Notes: generated by a model not told the origin, from the sequence alone. Counted from the stretch's first letter, positions 28,285 to 38,011 are shown. The stretch: 64,000 nt of DNA from Vibrio ulleungensis (GCF_016900875.1 NZ_JAFEUM010000003.1:124001-188000), one strand, 5' to 3'. A program made the numbers and translations.

Positions 28285-30399
28285 ATGAGTGAATCCATTA
28301 ATGAAAAGCTGCAGCAGTTTGAGCTGCCAACCCGTACCGACTTCCCATGGATTAATCGTGCAATTGCCTTACTTGGTGTGCTTTTAGCCGTCACTCATAT
28401 TTGGTTTAATACTTTCTCCACGCTCAATGAGCTGTACATATCGGTGGTGCACTTTGCAGGCTTTGCCGTAATGTGCGCGCTTTGGTATCCCGCTCATCCT
28501 TCATTAAAAAACAGTCGCAAAGCCCTAATACTGGATTGTGCTATTGCCCTAGCAGCTATCGCTTGCATGATTTATGTCCCCCTAGCAGAAGACGCTTTGT
28601 ATGCGCGAGGCGTGTCGTTTGTTACCAGCGATTGGGTGTTTGCAGTATTGGCTATAGCCATAGTAATTGAATTGATTCGCCGAACAATGGGCTGGTTTAT
28701 TCCGGTGCTGATCGTTATCTGTTTGAGCTATGTGGTGCTTTGGGGGAAATGGGCGACAGGCATATTTCATTTTCCTGGTTTGAGCCTAGAGACTTTGCTT
28801 TATCGTAGTTTTTATTCATCAGAAGGGATGTTTGGCCCCATTGCGCGGATCAGTTGGAGCTTTGTATTCATGTTCATACTGTTTGGAGCATTTTTGGTGA
28901 AATCGGGCGTGGGGGACTACATCATTAAAGTGTCGCGCGCCGCTGCTGGGAAGATCATTGGTGGCCCTGGATTTATTGCTGTGATCGGCTCAGGCTTAAT
29001 GGGGTCAGTGTCAGGCTCTAGTGTGGCGAATACCGTTTCAACGGGCGTTATTAGTATTCCATTAATGCAAAAAGCGGGATTTCCTTCGCGATTTGCCGCA
29101 GGCGTGGAGGCTGCCGCTTCAACCGGTGGGCAGTTGATGCCACCAGTGATGGGGGCGGGTGCCTTCATTATGGCCTCCTATACGCAAATTCCGTATGTCG
29201 ATATCATTGCGGTGTCGTTTATGCCGGCGCTGATTTACTTCTTGTCGGTTGCGTTCTTTGTGCGCATCGAGGCTAAGCGCAGCGGCGTACAAAAAATCGA
29301 TGTATCAGAGCAGTCTCTCAGTAAGGTGTTGATTTCAGGGTGGCATAACCTAATTCCGCTGGCAGTGCTCGTGACACTGTTGATCCAAGGCTTTACGCCT
29401 ACGTATGCCGCCGGTTTGTCCATCATATCGGTCGTGGTCGCTTCATGGTTTTCTAAAGACTACAAAATGGGCATCAAAGAAGTGGTCGAAGCCATGGCGC
29501 AGGGCTCTAAGAATATGGCAACCACTGCGATATTATTAGTCGGGATCGGGTTGGTGGTTAATGTCATCAGTACCACAGGAATTGGCAATACCTTTTCATT
29601 GATGATTGAAGGGTGGGCGCAAGGTGAGTTGCTGCTGATGTTGTTGTTGATTGCGGCGGCTTCTCTCATATTAGGTATGGGACTTCCAGTTACGGCCGCT
29701 TACATTGTATTGGGAACACTATCGGCACCCGCGCTGTATAAATTGATTGCTGAGCATCAACTGATAGAGCTGCTGGTCAGTGGCACGTTACCCGAAGACG
29801 CAAAAGCCATTTTCATGCTGGTTGCACCCGATAAACTCGCGTTGCTGGCAAGCCCAATGTCGGAAATCGATGCCATTGCACTACTGGAACTGGTGCCTGT
29901 GGATTTCAAAACCATGCTACTCGAGCAGAGCCTAGGCGCTGAGTCGATTGCATTGGCCCTATTGGCCGCACACCTGATTATTTTCTGGTTGTCCCAAGAC
30001 AGTAATGTCACGCCACCGGTCTGTTTGACGGCGTTCGCCGCAGCGACCATTGCAAAAACGCCTCCCATGCGCACCGGTCTTATGGCGTGGAAAATCGCAA
30101 AAGGCTTGTATTTGGTTCCGCTACTCATTGCTTACTGCGGTTTGGTGAACTGGAATGTACAAACGGTGATGGTCACGGGCGTATTTGCCATTATCGGCAC
30201 ATACTGTTTTGTGGCTGCTATAGAAGGCTACTTAGAGTATGAGCTGAATATCGCGCTTAGAGCGGTGTTATTGGTGGCAGGGCTTGCATTAGTTTGGCCA
30301 GATATGTCACTGATAGTGAGAGTGATTGCAGCAGCAGTATTTTTTGTAATATTTGCCTATACGTCTCGGGGGTATAAGTTGTCGCAAGCGGCAGCATAG
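28285..30399 (+). CDS. TRAP transporter fused permease (small plus large subunit)
   Basis: The 704-residue membrane protein fuses the DctQ-like and DctM-like parts, the normal form for TAXI systems. About 15 or more hydrophobic segments are visible, with the family motifs GPGFIAVIGSGLMGSVSGSS, GVEAAASTGGQLMPPVMGAG and LGMGLPVTAAYIVLG. It pairs with the upstream receptor. The hydrophilic insert around 490-560 is a family feature. Confidence 0.9.
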   Translation: MSESINEKLQQFELPTRTDFPWINRAIALLGVLLAVTHIWFNTFSTLNELYISVVHFAGFAVMCALWYPAHPSLKNSRKALILDCAIALAAIACMIYVPLAEDALYARGVSFVTSDWVFAVLAIAIVIELIRRTMGWFIPVLIVICLSYVVLWGKWATGIFHFPGLSLETLLYRSFYSSEGMFGPIARISWSFVFMFILFGAFLVKSGVGDYIIKVSRAAAGKIIGGPGFIAVIGSGLMGSVSGSSVANTVSTGVISIPLMQKAGFPSRFAAGVEAAASTGGQLMPPVMGAGAFIMASYTQIPYVDIIAVSFMPALIYFLSVAFFVRIEAKRSGVQKIDVSEQSLSKVLISGWHNLIPLAVLVTLLIQGFTPTYAAGLSIISVVVASWFSKDYKMGIKEVVEAMAQGSKNMATTAILLVGIGLVVNVISTTGIGNTFSLMIEGWAQGELLLMLLLIAAASLILGMGLPVTAAYIVLGTLSAPALYKLIAEHQLIELLVSGTLPEDAKAIFMLVAPDKLALLASPMSEIDAIALLELVPVDFKTMLLEQSLGAESIALALLAAHLIIFWLSQDSNVTPPVCLTAFAAATIAKTPPMRTGLMAWKIAKGLYLVPLLIAYCGLVNWNVQTVMVTGVFAIIGTYCFVAAIEGYLEYELNIALRAVLLVAGLALVWPDMSLIVRVIAAAVFFVIFAYTSRGYKLSQAAA

Positions 30400-30470
30400 C
30401 GGCACGCTGCCTTATCATTACTTGGAACTAGATTTGCGATATCACCTAGCACTAAAGTGAAAGTGAGTAC

Positions 30471-30917
30471 TTACCTTAAGTCTTCGGGTGTAAAATTGCT
30501 TTTAAAGCTGAACGCTTGTGGTGAGTCTCCGTTGGCACGTAAATAGGTCAGTTTCTCAAGTGCTTCCTGAGCGCTTGGGATATGACCATTTTCCACCCAC
30601 CACAATACGTAAGTATCTTCTGGGAGTGGGTGAAACCATTCACTTTTACGGCGCATAAAGTCGCGATGATGAGTACGAAACATAAAGTTTTTAAGCGACT
30701 CTACATTTTCCCAAACCGATAAATTCACGATCATTTTGGGGTCGTCAAACAGCTGTATATTGGTGGCATCGCCTGACTCATCTTTTAAACGCCACACAAA
30801 CCCATCACTGGCCTCAGCAATTGCATTCACGGTATCCAGATTATCGACAAACTCAGCAATTTCTGGTGCATCTAAGTTGTATTTGGCTAAGGCTACATTG
30901 AGTTGGGCAAGTTGCAT
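30471..30917 (-). CDS. DUF3291 protein
   Basis: The 148-residue protein belongs to DUF3291, related to small heme-degrading or monooxygenase-like ferredoxin folds; function is unknown. Visible features are WRLKDESGDATNIQ, VNLSVWENVESLKNFMFRTHHRDFMRRKSEWF and YVLWWVENGHIPSAQEA. The start at 30917 follows GGAGAAACG; a longer form from 30950 is possible but has no better site. It stands alone. Confidence 0.85.
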   Translation of the reverse strand: MQLAQLNVALAKYNLDAPEIAEFVDNLDTVNAIAEASDGFVWRLKDESGDATNIQLFDDPKMIVNLSVWENVESLKNFMFRTHHRDFMRRKSEWFHPLPEDTYVLWWVENGHIPSAQEALEKLTYLRANGDSPQAFSFKSNFTPEDLR

Positions 30918-31013
30918 TGTCGTTTCTCCAGTTTGTAGTGGGGTACTCATGTCAATATAGCGTAATTTTAGCCAAGTGACTGATTCTCAAGTTGTAGCAA
31001 TTATGAACAAAGC

Positions 31014-31050
31014 AAAAAAAAGCTGAGCTAGTTTGCACTAAGCTCAGCTT
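31014..31050 (-). terminator. Terminator of the GH30/ABC operon
   Basis: AAGCTGAGCT and AGCTCAGCTT form the stem; on the minus strand it is followed by a run of eight T. It ends the operon that finishes with the sugar-binding protein gene. Confidence 0.9.
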
Positions 31051-31094
31051 GATTATTTAGCAGTGATTAACTGCAATTAGATATCGCTAATTGG

Positions 31095-32336
31095 CTACTG
31101 GAAATCGTACGCTTCTTGCAAGCGTTCGACAGCTTCTTCTGGACTTAACCCGCCACTGACGAGCTCTGTTGATACGTCATTGACTGCGCCGCCAAGATCA
31201 GCGCCAAGAATTTGGTCTACAAATCCGTGAACATAGGTACTTTCTGGTACCAGCGCGGCCATACGTAACATCACTGGTTCTTTGATGCCATCACCCGCTT
31301 TGCCGTTAATTGGCAATAATAGAGCATCACTGGCTAGTTGACGTTGGTTCTCTTCGTTGAGCCATTGATCGACAAATTGAGCGGCTTCGTTTGAGGCTGA
31401 GTTGGTGAAAGCCCAACCATCAATACCCGAGATAATATCCGCGCGCTCACCTTTACCACCCTCAACCGCAGGGAAACGTCCTAAACCCAGACTTTCAGGG
31501 GAGATACCTTGTTTGCTGGTGGAGTTGTCTTGCTGAATTTTATACCCCCACACACCTTGAAGTTGCATTGCAGCTTGTCCATTACCAAATAACGCAAATG
31601 CCGCGCCTGTGTCTTGAGCCATGTAACCATTTTGGAAGGGTTTCATATCGGCTAGGCGTTTAAGCTGTACGGCCGCTTCTAGGAACGCAGGGTCGCCAAA
31701 ACCATTCTCTATGGCATTTTTGAAGATATCTGGACCACCAATACGCATGGCGAGATAGCTGTAGTAGAAGTGCGCTGGCCACCCTTCACTTGCACCTAAT
31801 GCCAGAGGCGTGATGCCCGCAGCCTTGAGTTTTTCAATGGCCCCTAAAAAGCCTTCCCATGTTTCCAGCTCTTGTTCGGCGACATTCGCTTTGGCTAATA
31901 AATCTTTGTTGTAATACAGAGTGGTTGGTTTGCTGACAGAAGGTACGCCATACAACTTTCCATCGACCATATAGGCTTGCAATGCACTTGCTGGCAATTG
32001 CTCGTTCAGTGTTGGCAGGTGATCGGTCATGTCAGCGAATAGTCCTGACTTAGCGCGGTTGGTGTAATTAGCGCCGCCCCATGTATAGATAATATCTGGC
32101 TTGGACTTAGACAGTAACAGAGTTTGTAACTTGGTTTTGAAAGCTTCACCAGCCAGGTAGCTAAAGGTGACGTTAATGTTGTCATGCTCTGCGTTAAATT
32201 TGGCGACTTGCTCTTCCCAAGTTGCGACTACAACGGTTTCGTTGGTTGAGTGCAGCACCTTTACTTCTGTTGTCGCTGCCTGTGCATTCAGACCAATACC
32301 TAACGCCAATGCGGTGATTGTATATTTTAATTTCAT
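31095..32336 (-). CDS. ABC sugar transporter, periplasmic binding protein
   Basis: The 413-residue protein is a carbohydrate-binding lipoprotein-free receptor of the family 1 type (MalE/UgpB-like). A signal peptide (1-20, ending AQAATTEVKV) precedes the conserved KPDIIYTWGGANYTNRAKSGLFADM segment, VPSVSKPTTLYYNKDL and the aromatic GVWGYKI stretch. It is the last gene of a four-gene operon with two permeases and a GH30 glycosidase, so it probably binds an oligosaccharide. Confidence 0.9.
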   Translation of the reverse strand: MKLKYTITALALGIGLNAQAATTEVKVLHSTNETVVVATWEEQVAKFNAEHDNINVTFSYLAGEAFKTKLQTLLLSKSKPDIIYTWGGANYTNRAKSGLFADMTDHLPTLNEQLPASALQAYMVDGKLYGVPSVSKPTTLYYNKDLLAKANVAEQELETWEGFLGAIEKLKAAGITPLALGASEGWPAHFYYSYLAMRIGGPDIFKNAIENGFGDPAFLEAAVQLKRLADMKPFQNGYMAQDTGAAFALFGNGQAAMQLQGVWGYKIQQDNSTSKQGISPESLGLGRFPAVEGGKGERADIISGIDGWAFTNSASNEAAQFVDQWLNEENQRQLASDALLLPINGKAGDGIKEPVMLRMAALVPESTYVHGFVDQILGADLGGAVNDVSTELVSGGLSPEEAVERLQEAYDFQ

Positions 32337-32363
32337 AATGAATCCTTGTAGGGGTTTAGGCGC

Positions 32364-33191
32364 TCATCCTTTCACTGCACCGCCGGTCAGTCCGGCAACA
32401 ATGTATTTCTGAGCGATAACAAAGAAGGCGAGGGCCGGCAAAACCGTGATCGTCACGTAAGCGAGCACTTTATTCCATTCAACGGCGTATTCGCCTTGGT
32501 ACTGCATAATACCCAGTGTCCATGGGTATAAGTTTTCTGAATTAAGGACCACCAATGGCAGCAAGTAGTTGTTCCAACTGGTGACCAGTACAAACACACC
32601 TACGGTGGCCAAGATGGGCGTTGATAAGGGGAGCACGATGCGAAAAAAGAAGCTGTAGTATTGGCATCCATCCATAATGGCGGCATCGAACAGTTCACTG
32701 GGGAGCTGTTCAAAGAACGACTTGAACAACAAAATAGCCATCGCCAGTCCAAAGGCCACTTGTGGAATGATCACCCCAAGATGTGAGTCTAACAGCCCAA
32801 AATCGCGTATTTTAATGAATAACGGCAAGATCCCTGTGGCAAATGGAAACATCATCCCCAACATGAAATAGCTGAAAATGTATCGATGTCCCGCAAACCG
32901 AATATGAGAGAAGGTGAATGCGGTCATCGAACCTGCTAGCAGTGTAAGGAGCAAGGTAAACGACGATATGATCAGCGAGTTCACCATAGAGCGCCATAAA
33001 AAAGGGTTGTTTAACACACTGGCGTAGTGTTCAAACTCCCAAACACTGGGAACGCCAATGGGGTTAGACTGCAATTCGCCCAGACTTTTAAAGCCTCCCA
33101 AAACCGCGGCGCTGAGTGGCACAAGTACAAACCCGACCGCCAGCATCAAAAAACAGAATCGAACCCAGTTTCCAAATAGTCGTTGAGTCAT
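32364..33191 (-). CDS. ABC sugar transporter permease, MalG type
   Basis: The 275-residue protein has about six membrane segments and the EAA loop of carbohydrate permeases (ELFDAAIMDGCQYYSFFFRI, then VLPLSTPILATVGVF) that docks to the ATPase. It starts within the end of the other permease (4-base overlap), so the two are translationally coupled and presumably form a heterodimer. Confidence 0.92.
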   Translation of the reverse strand: MTQRLFGNWVRFCFLMLAVGFVLVPLSAAVLGGFKSLGELQSNPIGVPSVWEFEHYASVLNNPFLWRSMVNSLIISSFTLLLTLLAGSMTAFTFSHIRFAGHRYIFSYFMLGMMFPFATGILPLFIKIRDFGLLDSHLGVIIPQVAFGLAMAILLFKSFFEQLPSELFDAAIMDGCQYYSFFFRIVLPLSTPILATVGVFVLVTSWNNYLLPLVVLNSENLYPWTLGIMQYQGEYAVEWNKVLAYVTITVLPALAFFVIAQKYIVAGLTGGAVKG

Positions 33192-34171
33192 AACTTATCC
33201 TTATCTTTCATCAGAGCGTTTTGATAAGTGAAGGCGAAGAATACACAGCCAATGAACAATATGACGCCTATAGCGCTACCAAAGCCAATGCGCATCCGGC
33301 TAATACCGAAGGTATATAGGTAACTCACAATGGAGTGGCTTGAGTGGCTAGGGCCGCCATTGGTCATAGGAATGATCAAATCGAACAGTTGCAGTGCACC
33401 AAGGATGCTAAAAAATAGCGACAAGATAATGGCGTGACGGATCAGTGGGATTTTTATGTGCCAAGTGGTTTGCACTGCATTTGCGCCGTCTATTTTGGCC
33501 GCTTCGAGGAGATCTTTCGAGATGCCTTGCAACGCAGCGATAAATATCATCATGTGGAAGCCAAAATACTTCCATACGATAACCAGCAATATCGCGGCAA
33601 AGGCCCAATCTTTGTCGCCTAAGACAAAGTAATTGTCTAGACCAAAGGCTTCTGTAATGCTGTTAACCAGGCCGTATTGACCATCATAAATGAACTTCCA
33701 AATAAGCCCCGCAACGACTTCTGCCAAAATGTAAGGCATAAAGAAAATCAGCCGGAAAACGGTGTTGGCCATAGATCGTTTATAGATGGCAAGTGCCAGT
33801 AATAGGGCGAGAGGTATTTGGACCAGCAGTGACACTATGACAATTTTGAGCGTATTCCATAACGCATCATGGAATATTCGATGCCCCAAGACTTTTTCAT
33901 AGTTTTGCGTGCCGACGTATTGATTAAGCTCACCAATACCATCCCATTTAAAGACACTAAATACAGAGGCCTCAAATAGCGGTATTACCACAAACAGCGT
34001 AAACAGCATTAAGGCCGGTGGTAAAAAAATCAATAAAGTGATTAATCGACCACTTTGATTGCGTTGATAAAACCACAATCGAAGCCTCGCCAACTTGCTG
34101 TCAGGGGTAAGGTTGCCTGCGGGCTGACTGGCATAGCGTGATGTTGGAACGGCAGTATCTGAATGTTTCAT
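33188..34171 (-). CDS. ABC sugar transporter permease, MalF type
   Basis: The 327-residue protein has a cytoplasmic N-terminus of about 45 residues, six membrane segments and the EAA motif DLLEAAKIDGANAVQTTWHI followed by KIPLIRHAIILSLFF. It overlaps the next permease gene by 4 bases and lies 21 bases after the GH30 gene. No ATPase gene is in the operon. Confidence 0.92.
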   Translation of the reverse strand: MKHSDTAVPTSRYASQPAGNLTPDSKLARLRLWFYQRNQSGRLITLLIFLPPALMLFTLFVVIPLFEASVFSVFKWDGIGELNQYVGTQNYEKVLGHRIFHDALWNTLKIVIVSLLVQIPLALLLALAIYKRSMANTVFRLIFFMPYILAEVVAGLIWKFIYDGQYGLVNSITEAFGLDNYFVLGDKDWAFAAILLVIVWKYFGFHMMIFIAALQGISKDLLEAAKIDGANAVQTTWHIKIPLIRHAIILSLFFSILGALQLFDLIIPMTNGGPSHSSHSIVSYLYTFGISRMRIGFGSAIGVILFIGCVFFAFTYQNALMKDKDKL

Positions 34172-34192
34172 AACGTTCGCTCTCCATGCTGC

Positions 34193-35518
34193 TTACTCAA
34201 TGACCAAGGTATTGATAGAGTCACCCGGTAATTCAAAGCAAGTTGTTGTGCCTTTGATGGTGAGCTCAAGTGTCATATCGCGCGCAAGCGGATTAAACAC
34301 TACCGCGACAATGGAGCCGTCGGGGTTTTCAAATGCCACACTGCTGGCACTAAAGCTGCCGCTGTGCTCAATGCGATGAGCACCTTTTTGTATGTAACGA
34401 GAAAAGTGCTTCATGACGTAAAATTCGTGGGAAAGCTCATAGGACTGTGTTTCTTGGTCCACCACAACCAGAGAGTTTTGCTTCCATCCCCAAGTGCTTT
34501 CGCCTTCTTTTTCCAAAATCATGTTCCAGTAGACATAGGCATAAGCACCTAAACTGAGATAGTGCTGGAAAAGATCAAAGACGTAGCGCGCATACTCCCA
34601 GCTGTTCTCGCCATCGCCGCATTCATTTTCAGATTGAATGAGGTTAAGTTCAGGCCAACTGTCGCGGGTTTGCTTCATGGCATATTTGCCGCACCACTGG
34701 TAACTGACGCCACGTATGTACTTATAGGCATTGGCGTCATGTAATACCGTGTTGGCGTAGTTGTGATAGCTAGAAGAAAATTTACGTTCGTCTACTTCGG
34801 GCCCGTTAAGCGTCCCAAGCCATATTTCACTGTTGATATGATTGCGTTCGAAGGCAGGGCCTAAGTAGCCGCCAATGAATCGAGCAAATTCGTCGCCAGT
34901 CACGACGCAAGAAGGGAATTTCTGCGAAGACATCGGCTCATTTTGCACGTGGATCTGCGCAATATTGATGTTGCGAAGTCGATACTCTTCAATAAACCGA
35001 ACAAAATAGTCTGCGTACGCTGTGAGGTAGGCGTCTTCCATTTTCAGACGACCATAATTGTACGCCTGTGGAAACTTCATCCAGGTAGGTGGACTCCAAG
35101 GTGAGGCAAACAGTTCTAAATCGGGATTCATGCCTTTTGCCCACTGGATATAGGGCAGTAGATGCTCTTCATCTCGGTCTACTGAAAAGTAATCCATTGA
35201 GAAATCATCTGCCACTTCATTGTGGCTGTACCATGACGCTGCATAATCGCTGGCACCTATGGGCATGCGGCAGAAATTAAAGCGTAAACCGTCGTAGTTG
35301 GGATCGAATAGAAGCTTTTGAAGCTCGGCTTGATCTGTTGGGTTAAGTTTGAGCAGCGCGATGTGGCCCAATTCGTTAAAGCAGCCACCAAAGCCCAGCA
35401 TTTCTTGGTCTCGGCCAGCACCTAATAACAGATGACAGTCTGCTTCGATAGGAGGACGACTTGTGTTAATAGTTTTGTGTTGCCACTTATTGTGTTTTGT
35501 GGAACTAATCCATTTCAT
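34193..35518 (-). CDS. Cytoplasmic GH30-family glycoside hydrolase
   Basis: The 441-residue TIM-barrel enzyme belongs to GH30 (glucosylceramidase/glucanase/xylanase clan A). Motifs are GFGGCFNELGH near the N-terminus, ASPWSPPTWMK, the acid/base Glu194 in VQNEPMSSQ and the nucleophile around Glu297 in LIQSENECGDGENSWEY, plus a C-terminal beta domain (VAVVFNPLARDMTLEL). There is no signal peptide, so it should act on imported sugars. The ATG at 35518 has GGAGAG at 6 bp and was preferred over earlier ones. First gene of the ABC operon. Confidence 0.88.
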   Translation of the reverse strand: MKWISSTKHNKWQHKTINTSRPPIEADCHLLLGAGRDQEMLGFGGCFNELGHIALLKLNPTDQAELQKLLFDPNYDGLRFNFCRMPIGASDYAASWYSHNEVADDFSMDYFSVDRDEEHLLPYIQWAKGMNPDLELFASPWSPPTWMKFPQAYNYGRLKMEDAYLTAYADYFVRFIEEYRLRNINIAQIHVQNEPMSSQKFPSCVVTGDEFARFIGGYLGPAFERNHINSEIWLGTLNGPEVDERKFSSSYHNYANTVLHDANAYKYIRGVSYQWCGKYAMKQTRDSWPELNLIQSENECGDGENSWEYARYVFDLFQHYLSLGAYAYVYWNMILEKEGESTWGWKQNSLVVVDQETQSYELSHEFYVMKHFSRYIQKGAHRIEHSGSFSASSVAFENPDGSIVAVVFNPLARDMTLELTIKGTTTCFELPGDSINTLVIE

Positions 35519-35590
35519 GGTCATCTCTCCAAATAATCCAAGCACAACTAGATGTTACCTAGTAGCTGTGGGCAAATTAATAGAGAAACT

Positions 35591-35618
35591 GTTCAACCGA
35601 CTTTAACAAATCGTTCAA
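35591..35618. promoter_or_regulatory. Candidate AraC-type operator (direct repeat)
   Basis: In the GH30/araC divergent spacer (35519-35763) GTTCAA occurs at 35591-35596 and again at 35613-35618, 22 bp apart in the same orientation, the two-turn spacing usual for AraC-family half-sites. It is a candidate only. Confidence 0.3.
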
Positions 35619-35763
35619 TGTGATTGAGATCGTGTCTATGGAGGTTTTACCCCAATTGCGCGTGAGCAGTCACATTTTCGGATAGTCAGCTGGCGAATTA
35701 ATAACCTAATTGCAATAGCTGTTCTAAAATGGGAATCCGGCTTAGAAACGGGCGAGAAAGTGT

Positions 35764-36672
35764 ATGAGTTATCTGTATAACAACGGTTTTTTGCATGTGC
35801 TTACCAATGCGCGTCGTCACCTAAGCAATCTAGGGCTGGTCGAATTTGGGTACTTCCCCAACAAGCCATTCATTCTCACCTACGACAACACCACGCTTAA
35901 CTTTTCGTTTTTAATTTCCGGTGAAGGCAATTATCAGATAAATGGACAGCGAGTGTTTGTTAAAGCCCCCTGCGTTTTGGTTCAAAAGCCCGGCGATCAT
36001 TGTAAGTACGGGCCGTTAAAAAAGGGTAAATGGGAAGAGTTTTACTTTATCTATGAGCCCAATGAGCTCTGTCGTTATAGCTCGTCAAACATTTTGCAAA
36101 GCGATGAGATGTTTTGGCCTATTCATAACTTTTTCGCGGTCGAAAATTGCATACTAGCGCTCACTGACGCCATAGACTCAAACCAACCTGCCGACGTTAT
36201 TGAACAGCTATGTGAAACCTTGCTAGTGACATCCAAAATGCCTAAGCAAGTGGATCATCAAGATAAAGTGATCAGTTCCATTCGAGATCTTGCTATGAGT
36301 ATTAAGCAAGATTGTCATCAACCGTTAAATTTCTGGACGCTGGCTGAGCAAATGGGCTTGTCGTACTCAAGCTTTAGACGCTCTTGGATTATGCTCTACG
36401 GGGTGAGCCCAAAAACCTATCAGATGGATGTCAGGGTAACTAAAGCCGCGAATTTATTGATCAGTACCGATATGCCAGTGTCGGTCATTGCGGAGCAAGT
36501 CGGCTACTTTGATCCCGCTTACTTTTCTACATTGTTCAAAAAACGCTATGCATTAAGCCCTGCACTTTACAGGAAGAGCTACGATGCCACTTTGCCTTCG
36601 GAATATCTTGGGCCTACAAGGCCATCTGAAGAAGACACTTATATTGAACGAGAGCAACAATACTACCGGTAG
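35764..36672 (+). CDS. AraC-family transcriptional regulator
   Basis: The 302-residue protein has an N-terminal cupin sensor domain (about 40-110; SFLISGEGNYQINGQRVFV, VQKPGDHCKYGP) and two helix-turn-helix motifs at the C-terminus (about 190-285; FWTLAEQMGLSYSSFRRSW, PVSVIAEQVGYFDPAYFSTLFKK cut into its parts). It is divergent from the GH30-ABC operon and is the obvious local activator; the inducer is probably a product of the imported sugar. Confidence 0.9.
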   Translation: MSYLYNNGFLHVLTNARRHLSNLGLVEFGYFPNKPFILTYDNTTLNFSFLISGEGNYQINGQRVFVKAPCVLVQKPGDHCKYGPLKKGKWEEFYFIYEPNELCRYSSSNILQSDEMFWPIHNFFAVENCILALTDAIDSNQPADVIEQLCETLLVTSKMPKQVDHQDKVISSIRDLAMSIKQDCHQPLNFWTLAEQMGLSYSSFRRSWIMLYGVSPKTYQMDVRVTKAANLLISTDMPVSVIAEQVGYFDPAYFSTLFKKRYALSPALYRKSYDATLPSEYLGPTRPSEEDTYIEREQQYYR

Positions 36673-36866
36673 CGTTACAGGGTGACAGGCACGTGCTTTA
36701 GATTACCAGCGCACTCATCCTTAATCCATTAGTGACGACTGGTACGGTGTTAGAAAACGCTTTAGATGAAACCATCGAGGTTAATCTCGATTTCATGCCG
36801 CAGTTTCGATAACGTTAGCTATGCTTTATTGAGCTGAAACAGCTTCACTTGCCAACACTCATACCT

Positions 36867-36904
36867 CGCACATTTCAGCTAACACCTGTACGCTGAAATG
36901 TGCG
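36867..36904. repeat. Perfect 13-bp inverted repeat before trhA
   Basis: CGCACATTTCAGC and GCTGAAATGTGCG are exact reverse complements separated by 12 nt, ending 32 bp before the ATG of the hemolysin III gene. No T tract follows on either strand, so an operator or leader hairpin is more likely than a terminator. Confidence 0.6.
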
Positions 36905-36936
36905 ATACTGGCGATCTTTGATGAGGAGAGCGCCTA

Positions 36937-37584
36937 ATGACAGAAAAAAGTCCCGCACACTACACCGCGAAAGAAGAGCTATTAAACAGCGCTTCGCACG
37001 CTATTGGTATGGTGCTTGGCATCATTGGGCTGATCATGCTGTTGGTAAAATCGGTTAATAACAATGCGGACGCATTGACTATTGCGAGCATGAGTATCTA
37101 CGGGGGCAGCATCATAGTGCTGTTTTTAGCCTCGACCTTATATCACGCCATTCCACATCAACATTTAAAACGCGCCCTCAAAACATTTGATCACAGTGCC
37201 ATTTACCTACTCATTGCCGGCAGCTATACCCCGTTTCTATTGGTGAGTTTGCGCACGCCCCTGGCCATTGGGTTAATGATAGTGATTTGGTCCATTGCAC
37301 TTATTGGCGTGATCATGAAAGTAGCGTTTGTGTATCGTTTCAAAAAGGCCTCGCTCATCACCTACTTGATTATGGGGTGGCTGTCGCTGATAGTGATTTA
37401 CCAACTTGCAAAACATCTCGAGCCGGGTGGATTGGCACTGCTTGCAGCGGGGGGACTCATCTACTCACTAGGGGTGATTTTCTATGTGGCTAAGCGGATA
37501 CCGTATAACCATGCGATATGGCATGCCTTTGTACTAGCGGGCTGCGCCTGTCACTTCTTTGCGGTATATTATTACGTTTATTAA
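36937..37584 (+). CDS. trhA: Hemolysin III / PAQR-family membrane protein
   Basis: The 215-residue protein has seven predicted membrane segments and the family motifs [46 protein letters not shown] and [17 protein letters not shown], whose histidines form the metal site of PAQR proteins. In bacteria this group (TrhA, YqfA) has been linked to membrane lipid or energy homeostasis; hemolysis is a historical label. Start follows GATGAGGAGAG. Confidence 0.9.
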   Translation: MTEKSPAHYTAKEELLNSASHAIGMVLGIIGLIMLLVKSVNNNADALTIASMSIYGGSIIVLFLASTLYHAIPHQHLKRALKTFDHSAIYLLIAGSYTPFLLVSLRTPLAIGLMIVIWSIALIGVIMKVAFVYRFKKASLITYLIMGWLSLIVIYQLAKHLEPGGLALLAAGGLIYSLGVIFYVAKRIPYNHAIWHAFVLAGCACHFFAVYYYVY

Positions 37585-37600
37585 ATAGCGTATTAGTGTT

Positions 37601-38011
37601 TTGACTCTCTCACCTTCACAGCCCAATCAACCTATCACTATTGCTCTTCCGTCGCTTGTGCATCGCATTGGTGGGCAAAGTGCTCGCGAGTTAAAAGTGG
37701 TGGCACTACAGCACCACTGTGTATTAGCTCGCGTTCGTCGTTCACGACATTGGCAGCTGGTAGGGCTTGCAACTCATGTAGATGCGTTTATCGAGTCAAT
37801 CGACACTTTGAGCATTGAGAATAAACCTTACCTAATAAAGAAACTCCGCCAAGGACTCGCTCCATATGAAGATCTGCTCGTTCCATTGGAAGAGAAGTTA
37901 AGACGTCTTCTGCAACAAAACCCTGCAACCTCTATTAGCCAACTGGTGGCGAATACTCACTGCACTGAAGCCCAAGCAAGGCGAGCAGTGTTACTATTTG
38001 ATGATATTTAG
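37601..38011 (+). CDS. Ribosome-recycling-factor-family-like protein, vibrio-specific
   Basis: The 136-residue basic protein matches a group seen in vibrios annotated as ribosome recycling factor family, although it lacks the full RRF fold length (185). Visible are ITIALPSLVHRIGGQ, LARVRRSRHWQLVG, a central helical LVPLEEKLRRLLQQNP and a C-terminal helix-turn-helix-like SISQLVANTHCTEAQARRA. Start is TTG, 16 bp after trhA, with no good ribosome binding site, so the true start is uncertain. Function unknown. Confidence 0.65.
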   Translation: MTLSPSQPNQPITIALPSLVHRIGGQSARELKVVALQHHCVLARVRRSRHWQLVGLATHVDAFIESIDTLSIENKPYLIKKLRQGLAPYEDLLVPLEEKLRRLLQQNPATSISQLVANTHCTEAQARRAVLLFDDI

